From Alphaproteobacteria bacterium (lineage in GTDB: Bacteria; Pseudomonadota; Alphaproteobacteria; Rickettsiales; JABCZZ01), in assembly GCA_013288335.1 (NCBI GenBank), contig JABDCC010000003.1, positions 25,978 through 89,977 of the forward strand: a DNA stretch of 64,000 nt. Direction: 5' to 3'. The position numbers and the translations under genes were made by a program. Positions 30,113 through 39,943 of this stretch are shown here, piece by piece; the first letter of the stretch is position 1, and each line of letters begins with the position of its first letter. The notes beneath the pieces were generated by a model. The model had not been told where the DNA came from. It ran no database searches and was given only the letters and a program-made list of their open reading frames with translations.

Positions 30113-31695
30113 ATTGGAATTGTCTTAGGCCGTGTACGGCGCAGCCAGGTGGCGACCATCAGGCGGGTGAGGATTATCGCTGTAAACATCGAGGCGAGGA
30201 TACCAATCGCAAGGGTAACCGCGAAGCCTTTCACGGTTCCGGTACCAAAGTAAAACAGCAAAATAGCAGCAATTAGCGTAGTAACGTTGGCATCAAGAAT
30301 AGTGCCACGAGCAATACGGAAACCATGTTCAATCGCGGAGAAAGGTGATTTGCCATTGCGGATTTCTTCGCGTATGCGTTCATAAATCAACACGTTTGCA
30401 TCCACCGCCATGCCAAGCGTCAACACCATACCGGCAATACCCGGAAGTGTGAGCGTTGCCTGAAAGAGCGAAAGCGCACCCATGATGAAGATAAGATTCA
30501 CCAAAAGCGCAACATTGGCAAAAATGCCGAATAAGCCATAATTGATAAGCATGAAACCCATTACCAGCACTACGCCAAGCAGTGATGCTTGTTTGCCGGC
30601 GCTGATGGAATCCGCACCTAAGCTCGGACCAACGCTGCGTTCTTCAATTACTTTAAGCGGTACAGGCAAAGCACCGGATCGCAATAACACTGCTAATTCA
30701 TTGGCAGATTCTGTGGTATAACTTCCGGTGATAATGCCATTGCCACCAAGAATCGCGCTACGGATTACCGGCGCGGTTATTACTTTATCATCAAGCACCA
30801 CAGCAAAACGTTTGCCCACATTATCGCGGGTGATTTCAGCAAATTTCTGCGCACCAGTCGTATTAAAACGGAAACTCACTGCGGGCTCATTCGTCTGATT
30901 ATCAAAGGTCGCTGCTGCATCCACTAACATATCGCCACTGAGCATCACACGGGTTTTGATAGCAACCGGAATATGGATATCTTTGCCGTTTGAATCTTTT
31001 TCATCCTCAAATAACACACGCGTCCCCACTGGCACTTTGCCATGCATTACTTCTGTCATATCGGCAGTTTCATCCACTAAATGAAAAGTCATTTTTGCAG
31101 TTTTTCCGAGCAATGATTTTAAATGCTCGGGGTCTTGCAAGCCTGGTACTTGCAGCACAATACGGTTATCGCCCTGGCGCTGAATAATCGGTTCGCGCGT
31201 TCCACTTTCATTAACGCGGCGGTTTACAATCTGCATGGATTGCTCAAGCAACTGCAATTTTTTTGCTTTCAATGAATTTGCTGAAAAACCCACTTCATAT
31301 CTTCCATTACCTTTATCGGTAATATCGAGATCAGAATTAACACCTTTTACTACGTCTTTAATATCCACATTATTAGACTGTTTCAAAAGTGTGAAGCTCA
31401 CTACGTTATCGTTTAACGCAAGCCCCTGATACATTACTTTCTTTGCAATCAGCTCAGTGCGCAGCCCATCTACTAGACTGGTGAGCTGTTCATGCATGTA
31501 ATGATCAATCTGCAATTCGAGCAGCAAATAAGAGCCGCCCTGCAAATCCAAACCTAGATTTACAGTGCGCGACGGCAAGAAAGCTGGGAATTTCTCACGG
31601 GTATTTTCAGAAAAAAGATTAGGAAGAGCAAGCAACGTAAAAAACAGGCAGACGCCAAGTATGGTAAATAGTTTCCAGCGTGGAAAATCAAGCAC
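30109..31695 (-). CDS. secD: Protein translocase subunit SecD
   Basis: VNLGLDLQGGSYLLLE, GMAVDANVLIYERIREE, multi-TM C-terminus. Confidence 0.96.
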   Translation of the reverse strand: MLDFPRWKLFTILGVCLFFTLLALPNLFSENTREKFPAFLPSRTVNLGLDLQGGSYLLLELQIDHYMHEQLTSLVDGLRTELIAKKVMYQGLALNDNVVSFTLLKQSNNVDIKDVVKGVNSDLDITDKGNGRYEVGFSANSLKAKKLQLLEQSMQIVNRRVNESGTREPIIQRQGDNRIVLQVPGLQDPEHLKSLLGKTAKMTFHLVDETADMTEVMHGKVPVGTRVLFEDEKDSNGKDIHIPVAIKTRVMLSGDMLVDAAATFDNQTNEPAVSFRFNTTGAQKFAEITRDNVGKRFAVVLDDKVITAPVIRSAILGGNGIITGSYTTESANELAVLLRSGALPVPLKVIEERSVGPSLGADSISAGKQASLLGVVLVMGFMLINYGLFGIFANVALLVNLIFIMGALSLFQATLTLPGIAGMVLTLGMAVDANVLIYERIREEIRNGKSPFSAIEHGFRIARGTILDANVTTLIAAILLFYFGTGTVKGFAVTLAIGILASMFTAIILTRLMVATWLRRTRPKTIPI

Positions 31696-31706
31696 AGAGC
31701 TATTCC

Positions 31707-32072
31707 TTATTTTGGTTTATCGGCCTTGTTATCGTTAGCTATCGGAGTTTTGTTCAAAACAACAGAGATGGTGTCTTGCATAACGCGTATTTTTACTTCC
31801 GGCGCAATTTCTACTACCAGAATATTATCATCTTCAATTTTCTGAATAACACCCAGTACACCACCAGCAGTCACCACCTTGTCGCCACGTTTTAGTGACT
31901 TTATCATGGCTTCATGGTCTTTTATCTTCTTCTGGTTCGGCCTTATAAGAAGGATATAAAATACCAATGCAATCATGAGCATCGGGAGCGCGCCGCCCAT
32001 AAGCGGAGAAGGTGAATCTGCCAAAGTGGGTGATGACGCTGGCTCAACAGCCAATGCATTGGAAATAAACAT
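31707..32072 (-). CDS. yajC: Preprotein translocase subunit YajC
   Basis: FYILLIRPNQKKIKDHEAMIKSLKRGDKVVTAGGVLG. Confidence 0.95.
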   Translation of the reverse strand: MFISNALAVEPASSPTLADSPSPLMGGALPMLMIALVFYILLIRPNQKKIKDHEAMIKSLKRGDKVVTAGGVLGVIQKIEDDNILVVEIAPEVKIRVMQDTISVVLNKTPIANDNKADKPK

Positions 32073-32109
32073 TAATTTTCTCTAAAAAGATGATTAAACC
32101 GAAAAGCCG

Positions 32110-32277
32110 TTATTTCAGCTTGGTTTCCTTAAATACGACATGCTTGCGCACAACGGGATCATATTTAGTAAAAGAAAGCTTTTCAGTCTGCTTTTTCGGA
32201 TTTTTCTTTTTAACATAGAAAAAGCCAGTGTCAGCACTGCTTTCAAGCTTTATGAGAACGATATTTTTCTTAGCCAT
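32110..32277 (-). CDS. rpmG: 50S ribosomal protein L33
   Basis: Minus-strand translation [55 protein letters not shown]; below the ORF-track length cut-off. Confidence 0.95.
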   Translation of the reverse strand: MAKKNIVLIKLESSADTGFFYVKKKNPKKQTEKLSFTKYDPVVRKHVVFKETKLK

Positions 32278-32500
32278 GACAATAATTCCACAATTGATTT
32301 GAGTCGGGGTATTTGAGTGGTGGAAAACTAATCATTTTCCGTGGCTTGTCAAGCATAAAAGCGCATATTCATCTGCATATCCATTAAGGGCAAAACACAT
32401 GAAAATTGTGTATTTGTAACAATATGTTCACATTTTAACCAATGAACTTAGCTATGCTATGTGTTAATATTAGCCTCACGATTTAACGACGGAAAGCGTT

Positions 32501-33115
32501 ATGGCTGATAATTCAGAAGATGGGCTTTATCAAAGATTAGTCGAGAAGGTCAACGCGTGGGGTGCGCCGCACTTGCATAGGACCACTGATAAATTCATCG
32601 AAAGATCAATACGTAAACATGCGCAAGATAACCCAAAACTTCAGGAACTTATTAAATTTGAGGTGCAGCGCCGTGCGTACGGCCCTGGCCAAACGCAGGA
32701 TTTTGCAGAACCCGCCATCTGGATGGTGGTAAAAACGTTTGCCGCACTTGCGATTGCCGGCGTTGCTGAACTTTTTAAGAGCCGCACCGTTAAAGCTATA
32801 GGACTCTCCACAGCATTGGTCATCATCGCCAATAACGTGGTAGAGGCATTCCGCTTTACACCGCGCTTTGTTGCAGGTCTTCAGGGCAGTGAAAAAATGG
32901 CATTAGAGAGATGGAAAGCAATTCAGACGACAGGTGTTGACCCGTTCAGTGCTTCGCAGAAAACCGCAACTGTACAACCACAACAAGCACAAACACCTCA
33001 GGAACCTCCAGCTAAGCAATTTACAGATACTATCTCGCCTAAACCCGAAATTACCTCCACCTCGCTTATGGATGCCGCACTTAATAAAGGCGATAAGACC
33101 ATATCCATGAACTAA
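32501..33115 (+). CDS. Hypothetical protein, 204 aa, central hydrophobic helices and Pro/Gln-rich tail
   Basis: ORF with segments IWMVVKTFAALAIAGVAELF and AIGLSTALVIIANNVV; no recognised family. Confidence 0.72.
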   Translation: MADNSEDGLYQRLVEKVNAWGAPHLHRTTDKFIERSIRKHAQDNPKLQELIKFEVQRRAYGPGQTQDFAEPAIWMVVKTFAALAIAGVAELFKSRTVKAIGLSTALVIIANNVVEAFRFTPRFVAGLQGSEKMALERWKAIQTTGVDPFSASQKTATVQPQQAQTPQEPPAKQFTDTISPKPEITSTSLMDAALNKGDKTISMN

Positions 33116-33201
33116 GCCTTTTTCGCTAAAAATCTTTGACATTTACATCTTTGCAGCAATAGTAGGGGCGAAAATTAACCGCCTGCCCAATTGTAATACT
33201 C

Positions 33202-34080
33202 ATGAAGAAAAAAGTTCGCAAAGTTGTATTTCCCGTTGGAGGCTTGGGCACACGTTTCCTGCCTGCCACCAAATCCATGCCCAAGGAAATGCTGCCGGTA
33301 GTGGATCGCCCCATTATTCATTATGCTTTTGATGAAGCGCGTGCTGCAGGTATTGAACAGTTCATCTTTGTCACCGGACGTAACAAAAGCGCAATTGAAG
33401 ATCACTTTGATCATTCTTATGAGCTTCAGCACACGCTTTCCTCACGTGACAAACATAATGAGTTGGCGCTTACCCGCGACTGGCTGCCGCCTGCCGGAAG
33501 TATCTCCTACACACGCCAGCAAGACCCGTTGGGGTTGGGCCATGCAGTATGGTGCGCGCGTAATCTGATAGGCGATGAGCCTTTTGCCGTTATTCTTGCC
33601 GACGATATGGTGCTTTCGGAAAAACCCTGTCTCGGCCAGATGATAGAACAATACAATAAAACCGGTGGAAACATGGCAGCGGTGATGGATGTTCCGCGCG
33701 AAAAAACCAAGAGTTATGGTATTCTTGATATTGAGAATTCTGAAGGCAAACTTGTAACCGCAAGAGGACTAGTAGAAAAACCCGATCCTAAAAACGCTCC
33801 CTCTACCCTTTCCATTATTGGTCGTTATATTCTTGAACCCGGTATATTTGATGTGTTGGAAACCCAGAAAAAAGGTAGCGGCGGCGAAATTCAGCTCACT
33901 GATGCTATGAATACCATGATTGGAAAAACGCCGTTTTATGGCTACCGTTTTGACGGCAAGCGTTATGACTGTGGTAACCGCGTAGGCTATGTTGAGGCAA
34001 ATATCGCTTTCGCGTTAGATCGTGCTGATATGAAAGATCGTGTGATGGAAATTATGAAACAGTTTGTGAGTAAGGAATAG
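33202..34080 (+). CDS. galU: UTP-glucose-1-phosphate uridylyltransferase
   Basis: KVVFPVGGLGTRFLPATKSMPKEMLPVVDRPIIHYAFDEA. Confidence 0.96.
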   Translation: MKKKVRKVVFPVGGLGTRFLPATKSMPKEMLPVVDRPIIHYAFDEARAAGIEQFIFVTGRNKSAIEDHFDHSYELQHTLSSRDKHNELALTRDWLPPAGSISYTRQQDPLGLGHAVWCARNLIGDEPFAVILADDMVLSEKPCLGQMIEQYNKTGGNMAAVMDVPREKTKSYGILDIENSEGKLVTARGLVEKPDPKNAPSTLSIIGRYILEPGIFDVLETQKKGSGGEIQLTDAMNTMIGKTPFYGYRFDGKRYDCGNRVGYVEANIAFALDRADMKDRVMEIMKQFVSKE

Positions 34081-34083
34081 TAA

Positions 34084-35403
34084 ATGAAGATCGTGTTTGT
34101 AGGTACTGGTTATGTTGGACTTGTATCGGGTGTGTGTTTTTCCGAGTTCGGCTATACGGTGACTTGTGTCGATAAAGACAAAAACAAAATCGAAATGCTG
34201 AATAAAGGCGTGGCGCCTATTTACGAACCTGGCCTTGAAACCTTAATGCACTCCAATGTAAAAGCTAGTCGTTTATTTTTTAGTGACAATCTTGCAGAAG
34301 CATTGAAAGACGCTGAGGTGGTATTCATAGCAGTCGGAACACCTTCACGTTACGACGACAGCTATGGCTATGCCGATCTCTCCTACGTATTCGCCGCTGC
34401 CGAAGAAATAGCTCGCTCAAGCGATAAATATATACTCGTAGTAACTAAATCAACGGTTCCGGCAGGAACTGGTAGAAAAATTAAAGAAGTAATGCGTGAA
34501 ACCAATCCCACGCTTGATTTTGATGTGGCATCCAATCCTGAGTTCCTTCGTGAAGGCTCAGCGATTGAAGATTTCATGCGCCCTGACCGTGTGATTGTAG
34601 GTGTAGAAAGCAAACGCGCTGAAGATCTGATTTCCGAACTCTATCGTCCACTAAAAATGAATAATACCCCGATTCTGTTTACCAGCATCGAATCCTCCGA
34701 GCTTATCAAATACGCCGCCAACAGTTTCCTTGCCACCAAGATTGCTTTCATTAATGAGATGGCGGATTTATGTGAGAAGCTCGGCGCCAATATTCTCGAT
34801 GTCGCACAAGGCATGGGATTGGATAACCGTATTGGAAAACGTTATCTGGAGCCAGGCCCGGGTTATGGCGGCTCATGTTTCCCCAAAGATACTATCGCGC
34901 TTGTGAAAATGGCAGAAGCCGCAGGAGCAAATTCCCGCATTGTGGAATCGGTCGTGCTTTCCAATGATTTGCGCAAATACCGGATGACAGAAAAAATCGT
35001 TGATGCTGTTGGCGGCTCGGTATCGAAAAAGAAAATTGCTATACTTGGCCTTACCTTCAAGCCTGGCACCGACGATATGCGTGATAGTTCAAGTTTGATC
35101 ATTATACCAGAGTTACTGCGCGCGCGCGCGAATGTGAGCGTTTACGACCCACAGGGCATGAACGAAGCAAAAAAGCTTCTAACCGGTGATATTAAATGGT
35201 GTGAAAATGCCTATGAGACTATGCAGGATGCGGATGCATTAGTGCTGCTTACCGAGTGGAATGAATTCATGCGACTGGATTTGAAGAAGATCAAAAAACT
35301 TCTCAAGGAACCGCTTATCATTGACCTGCGTAATATTTATAAACGTGATGAGATGAAAAAAGCTGGGATACGCTATATTTCAATTGGAAGACCCGAAATT
35401 TAG
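34084..35403 (+). CDS. ugd: UDP-glucose 6-dehydrogenase
   Basis: MKIVFVGTGYVGLVSGVCFSEFGY, SNPEFLREGSAIEDFMRPDR, GPGYGGSCFPKDT. Confidence 0.95.
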   Translation: MKIVFVGTGYVGLVSGVCFSEFGYTVTCVDKDKNKIEMLNKGVAPIYEPGLETLMHSNVKASRLFFSDNLAEALKDAEVVFIAVGTPSRYDDSYGYADLSYVFAAAEEIARSSDKYILVVTKSTVPAGTGRKIKEVMRETNPTLDFDVASNPEFLREGSAIEDFMRPDRVIVGVESKRAEDLISELYRPLKMNNTPILFTSIESSELIKYAANSFLATKIAFINEMADLCEKLGANILDVAQGMGLDNRIGKRYLEPGPGYGGSCFPKDTIALVKMAEAAGANSRIVESVVLSNDLRKYRMTEKIVDAVGGSVSKKKIAILGLTFKPGTDDMRDSSSLIIIPELLRARANVSVYDPQGMNEAKKLLTGDIKWCENAYETMQDADALVLLTEWNEFMRLDLKKIKKLLKEPLIIDLRNIYKRDEMKKAGIRYISIGRPEI

Positions 35404-35432
35404 TAGATTACTCAAATTCCGAGCAAAAAAAT

Positions 35433-35475
35433 CCCCTGACTGATTTTAGATAACCAAATATGGTTAAGTCAGGGG
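35433..35475 (-). terminator. Rho-independent terminator for the minus-strand small gene
   Basis: CCCCTGACT / AGTCAGGGG stem with inner AACCA/TGGTT; T-tract (ATTTTTTT) on the minus strand. Confidence 0.8.
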
Positions 35476-35485
35476 TATTCCTACT

Positions 35486-35677
35486 TTAGGGAAATTCTTT
35501 TTGCTTGCGCATTTTGGCAATTGTATCACCAATTCCAATGAATATGATGATAACGGCAGCCACAAGACAAAAATCTCTAAACCCCAGGAAATAGATGAGC
35601 AGACTTATTATAAATGCAATAAGAGCTACAAATAATGCTATTCCCTTCTTTTCGTTCGTGTTTAATTTTTTCTTCAT
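35486..35677 (-). CDS. Small hypothetical membrane protein
   Basis: 63 aa, two hydrophobic segments (GIALFVALIAFIISLLIYFLGF; CLVAAVIIIFIGIGDTI), followed by a terminator. Confidence 0.65.
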   Translation of the reverse strand: MKKKLNTNEKKGIALFVALIAFIISLLIYFLGFRDFCLVAAVIIIFIGIGDTIAKMRKQKEFP

Positions 35678-35834
35678 GTCGATAAGGTTTTAGGTACTAA
35701 AAAATAGTTTAGGTATTAGTTTATTTGTGAATTCTAGATACAAAATTTAGAACGCCTATTATAGCAGAATAGCACCGTAATATTATGACGGGTTTATGAA
35801 GATTTAATGAAAGTTTTATTACAAGCAGGGTATC

Positions 35835-36584
35835 TTATTGAGTTTCAGTAGGTTTCTTCTTCGATTTTCTATTGCGCTTGAGTGCGATCATCGAGGAAAA
35901 ATGCCCCATAGGAACGGTTTCTTCCCTTTCGGGTTCCGCTGATTCTGCTCGCTCTGGCCTGTTATACTCATTGAGCTTACATTCGACAGTGAATCCCCCA
36001 CCCTGCACGTGCTTTATTTCCAGTACATATTTCTTAATCGGATTTTTGGGGTCTTCGCTGCGACTAAAAACCATAATATAAAGTTTATTGCTGGCCGGAA
36101 TCGTAGTCTCAGGATATTCCAGATGCAGGCTTTGCAACGCATCATTTACTTCTTCAATGGTAGCATATTGGTGCCCATTTTTCATAGCACGCAAAATCGG
36201 ATGACCCCAGTTCGGACAGCGTGCTTTCTGGCGTTTGCGCATTGGGTGAAATCTTGGTTCAGTCACTAGTTTATTGGCAACCAAAGTAAAAAGCCCATCA
36301 CTGGCTTTCTCAATCTTTATATGGCAAAAATTTCCAATAGCACCTTTATGGGCTTCTTCTTCGCTCACGTCGTAATGGCGAATCCAGAGGATGAGACTTG
36401 GTATTTCGGGATTTTCTTCCTGCTCGCTCGCCACCGTGAATAAACGCTTGAAGGAATCGAGTTTTTTGGTTGCCTGAAAAAGAGTGTCAAAATGATAGGC
36501 ACCGTTAATTACAGCCGCAATATGCAGATGTGCCGCACTGGCGTATCGGATTCTGGGAGTTTCTTCGCTGCTTTTGCTGCTCAT
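35835..36584 (-). CDS. Hypothetical protein, 249 aa
   Basis: Uninterrupted ORF; no recognised domain. Confidence 0.7.
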   Translation of the reverse strand: MSSKSSEETPRIRYASAAHLHIAAVINGAYHFDTLFQATKKLDSFKRLFTVASEQEENPEIPSLILWIRHYDVSEEEAHKGAIGNFCHIKIEKASDGLFTLVANKLVTEPRFHPMRKRQKARCPNWGHPILRAMKNGHQYATIEEVNDALQSLHLEYPETTIPASNKLYIMVFSRSEDPKNPIKKYVLEIKHVQGGGFTVECKLNEYNRPERAESAEPEREETVPMGHFSSMIALKRNRKSKKKPTETQ

Positions 36585-36686
36585 TTTTCCTATTAATTTT
36601 AATTACTGTTTAATATTAAGTATATAATCCAGTAATGTAAAGCTACTTAATCGGGCGGGTTTTCTGAAAGTAGTTCAAAATTTTAC

Positions 36687-37364
36687 TTACAACTCCACCG
36701 GCTCACGCTTGGCATAATTACCAGGGCGGAATTTTTCACCTTTGCGAATATAGGTATTAAGCAGAACCTGACGCCATTTATCCTTCGACGTATTGGAGTT
36801 TGAGCCATGCACCAAAAGCGCATGAATATACACAACCGATCCTTTTTTTACTGCTACGTTTATGGGTTTATAGTGTGAGGGAATAACGGTTTCTTCATTA
36901 TTAGCATTCGGATCCTGCTTCTCATCTTTCTGCCCTGTCGCCTTCTGCACTGGCAGCAAACCTTCCTTGTGGCTTCCCGGCCAGACAATCAACGCACCAT
37001 TTTCCACTGCAACATCGGTAAGCGCACACCATGCAGAAGCAAACGCACCAATAGGTGCCTCGACAAAAAAATTATCCTGATGGCGGCCAAACCCTTTGGT
37101 GCCGGGCTTGCAGTAAAAGAATTCCGTTTGCAATCCTACAGGAGTTCCTCCCACGGCTTGCGCAATGGAGGCAACAACTTGCGGCTTACGCAGAGCTTTC
37201 AGGTAAAGTGCATCGGTGCGGTGCGGCATCATTTGCGGATAATGAATGCCTTTGACATAGCTTTCCAGTTTTTTGGATGCTTCAATGAATTCGTCACATT
37301 CAGCAGTGCTGAAGACGTTTTCTTCGATGAAATAACCATGTTCGTTAAAATAGTCTAAATCCAC
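36687..37364 (-). CDS. Phytanoyl-CoA dioxygenase (PhyH) family protein
   Basis: GFGRHQDNFFVEAP (HxD), NGALIVWPGSHKEG, VYIHALLVHGSNSNTS. Confidence 0.88.
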   Translation of the reverse strand: MDLDYFNEHGYFIEENVFSTAECDEFIEASKKLESYVKGIHYPQMMPHRTDALYLKALRKPQVVASIAQAVGGTPVGLQTEFFYCKPGTKGFGRHQDNFFVEAPIGAFASAWCALTDVAVENGALIVWPGSHKEGLLPVQKATGQKDEKQDPNANNEETVIPSHYKPINVAVKKGSVVYIHALLVHGSNSNTSKDKWRQVLLNTYIRKGEKFRPGNYAKREPVEL

Positions 37365-37390
37365 TTTTCTACTCCTGTAATGGGTAAAGT

Positions 37391-38101
37391 TTAACGCGCT
37401 CCGGTCACACCTACTATAGAGCCAGAGACATACGACGCCGCGTCAAAGAGCAGCCACGCGATAGTTTCCGCAACTTCTTCCGGCTTTCCCATACGTCCCA
37501 TGGGGATGGAAGCAAGCCGTTCCGGCGTTACGGTGGCTTTTGCGTCTGTGTAAATAATTCCTGGGCTTACCACATTTACACGAATATTATGGCGAGCTAC
37601 TTCGCGCGCAAAACCGATGCTAAATGTATTAACCGCAGCTTTGGAAGAGGCATAGGCAGCCATGTTATTGCCGCCAAATTTTGCTGCTTCGGAAGACACA
37701 TTGACGATTGCACCGCCGTTTGCCTTCATGTGTTTTACTGCTTCGCGACAGGCGGTGAACACTCCAAACACATTGACGCGATAAATATCCTCCAGCGTTT
37801 TATAGCTGATTTCCTCCACTGCCCCCACAGAGTTCACCGCTGCATTATTGACCAATGCTGAAATGGCACCCCATTTTTTATCCACCGTTTCAAACATCCG
37901 CAGAATATCGGCTTCTTTGCCCATATCCGCCTGAATTGCCACAGCCTCACCGCCGTTTTTCAGGATAGTATTTACGACTGCATCGGCTTTTTCGCGGCTG
38001 TTATTATAGTTCACTGCTACTTTATAGCCTTTGCCTGCCAGCAAGACAGCGGTTGCTGCTCCAATACCCCTCGATGCTCCGGTTACGATGGCCGTTTTCA
38101 T
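37391..38101 (-). CDS. Short-chain dehydrogenase/reductase
   Basis: AIVTGASRGIGAATA, LVNNAAVN, YASSKAAV motifs. Confidence 0.92.
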   Translation of the reverse strand: MKTAIVTGASRGIGAATAVLLAGKGYKVAVNYNNSREKADAVVNTILKNGGEAVAIQADMGKEADILRMFETVDKKWGAISALVNNAAVNSVGAVEEISYKTLEDIYRVNVFGVFTACREAVKHMKANGGAIVNVSSEAAKFGGNNMAAYASSKAAVNTFSIGFAREVARHNIRVNVVSPGIIYTDAKATVTPERLASIPMGRMGKPEEVAETIAWLLFDAASYVSGSIVGVTGAR

Positions 38102-38196
38102 AAAAAATACCCTTAATCGCTATAATTATTACAATTCTTCTTGACTTATCTTACCACTCTTGATGATAGTGGCGACCTATTTTTTAGCATAAGCAT

Positions 38197-38271
38197 GACC
38201 CCTTCGTCTAAGGGTTAGGACACCACCCTTTCACGGTGGTAATACGGGTTCGAATCCCGTAGGGGTCACCA
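38197..38271 (+). tRNA. tRNA-Glu (anticodon TTC), CCA encoded
   Basis: GACCCCT...AGGGGTC acceptor stem, CCACC-CTTTCAC-GGTGG anticodon arm, CGGGTTCGAATCCCG T arm, A-CCA end. Confidence 0.97.
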
Positions 38272-38402
38272 CTTTAGAAAATAGCTATCAATCAATATAT
38301 TGATAAATAATGGTGCTTGTCATAAAATTTTAACTTACTTGTATGTGGCTATATTTATAATATCCACTGCTCTCGAAGGCGCTTAAACAAGAAAGTTGAA
38401 TT

Positions 38403-39110
38403 ATGCATTACGAGCATTTTAAACAACGCGATCCGCGTGTACTTAAAGCGCTTGTGGAAAATTTTCCATTTGCCACGATTACAGCCAACGGCCCAGACGG
38501 TCCTGTGATAGCATATGCACCACTTACTTTCCGACAAGACACCAACACTAATGGAATCGTGGAATTTCATTTGGCAAAGGAAAATCCAATCACTCCTTAT
38601 CTGACAAATGAAACTAAGCTAACCATTGTAGTTAATGGCCCAAGCGCATCCATTTCGCCTAGTTGGTATACAGCGCGCTTTCCCACCGATAAAGCCGACC
38701 GTAGCGAGACAGCACCCACCTATAATTATATTAGTGCCAATATAAAAGGCTCCATCCAAGTGATGGATGATAGTAGTCTGGTTAATCAAATCAGTGATCT
38801 TGTGAAGAAGAATCAGCCCACTGAAGGGTGGAAGATTCAAGAGATTGATCCGGTAATTTTTAGCAAATGGCGCGGGCGGGTTTCAGGATTTCGTATAATA
38901 ATAGAGTCTTTCGATCTAACGGCTAAGCTTAGTCAGGAACAAAATGTGGCGGATAGGCCAGGAATCATCTCTGGATTGCAAAAACGTGCGGAAGTATCCG
39001 ATCTGGCAATGGCAGAAATAATAGAAATATTTGATGGCACACCGGAATCACTGGTAAATGCATTGCACACTGTCGGTCATCAACTTTCAAAGCCTTCTGG
39101 CAATTTATAG
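38403..39110 (+). CDS. PaiB-like FMN-binding protein
   Basis: PFATITANGPDGPVIAYAPLTF, EFHLAKENPI, GPSASISPSWY, TYNYISANIKG. Confidence 0.85.
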   Translation: MHYEHFKQRDPRVLKALVENFPFATITANGPDGPVIAYAPLTFRQDTNTNGIVEFHLAKENPITPYLTNETKLTIVVNGPSASISPSWYTARFPTDKADRSETAPTYNYISANIKGSIQVMDDSSLVNQISDLVKKNQPTEGWKIQEIDPVIFSKWRGRVSGFRIIIESFDLTAKLSQEQNVADRPGIISGLQKRAEVSDLAMAEIIEIFDGTPESLVNALHTVGHQLSKPSGNL

Positions 39111-39943
39111 CGCAAACCAAAACGTGTTGCCGGACGCAAAGTAATGGGTTCAAAGAACTCGCCCAGTTTCTTATCTGCATAGGGACTCAGAGCGCTTTTG
39201 AAGCGGCAATTAGATGACCAGCGCGATTCCGTTTCCGTGTTTACACGATTTCCGTGCATTATATTCTGCGTAAACAGCAATACTTCACCATAATTTGTTT
39301 CAATAAACGGGGCATCTTTGGCAATTGCATTGTACAGATCTTCCGAGCTTTTATTCTGGAACTTCTCCAGATTTCCCTGCACTTTTTCATCCACTTTAGC
39401 ATCGCAGTAATACATCGCTTTAGTGCCGTAACAATTTACATACGGAACCCAAAGCACAACCTCATAAGGTGAGTCACCGGACCATACATCTGAATGCACA
39501 GGCAACGTTGAGCTATCATCGTTTGGCAATTGGATGCTCAGGTTAATGTTCCTTTGCATTACCAATTCATTGCCGACAAGAATTTCAATAGCACGGCGAG
39601 CAATGGAAAAATAAGCCGGACGCAGCCATGATTGCTGCTTCATTGCATTGATGAGTGCCATACGAAAATCATTAAGTTTATTCACATCAATATGATTATG
39701 AATATTATCAAGAAACTGGCCCTTATCTTTTTGAACAGGAAGCTGTAGCCAGCTTGCGGCAGTATCCGCCAGAAAATCCCGTATTTTATCCAGTGCTACC
39801 TTATCTTCCGCTGGCACACGTACAATCCCCTTCTCAAGGAACTTTTGTATCAGCGAGCTTTCTTCGGTGAGAAGAAAACTCTGATGTGATTTGGAACTAT
39901 CTTCGGAAGATTTTTTCTTAAGCAACTGCGATGCGGAGGTCAT
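39080..39943 (-). CDS. 2OG-Fe(II) oxygenase-like protein of sporadic carbohydrate clusters
   Basis: LPVHSDVWSGDSPYEVVLWVPYVNCYGTKAM (HxD), LFTQNIMHGNRVN; start with AAGGAGAACAAAATG. Confidence 0.78.
   Translation of the reverse strand: MTSASQLLKKKSSEDSSKSHQSFLLTEESSLIQKFLEKGIVRVPAEDKVALDKIRDFLADTAASWLQLPVQKDKGQFLDNIHNHIDVNKLNDFRMALINAMKQQSWLRPAYFSIARRAIEILVGNELVMQRNINLSIQLPNDDSSTLPVHSDVWSGDSPYEVVLWVPYVNCYGTKAMYYCDAKVDEKVQGNLEKFQNKSSEDLYNAIAKDAPFIETNYGEVLLFTQNIMHGNRVNTETESRWSSNCRFKSALSPYADKKLGEFFEPITLRPATRFGLRYKLPEGFES

Noticed and set aside
38197-38271. tRNA-Glu as an island integration site for the carbohydrate cluster
   Set aside because: No integrase and no duplicated tRNA 3' end noticed; likely cluster genes lie on both sides of the tRNA.
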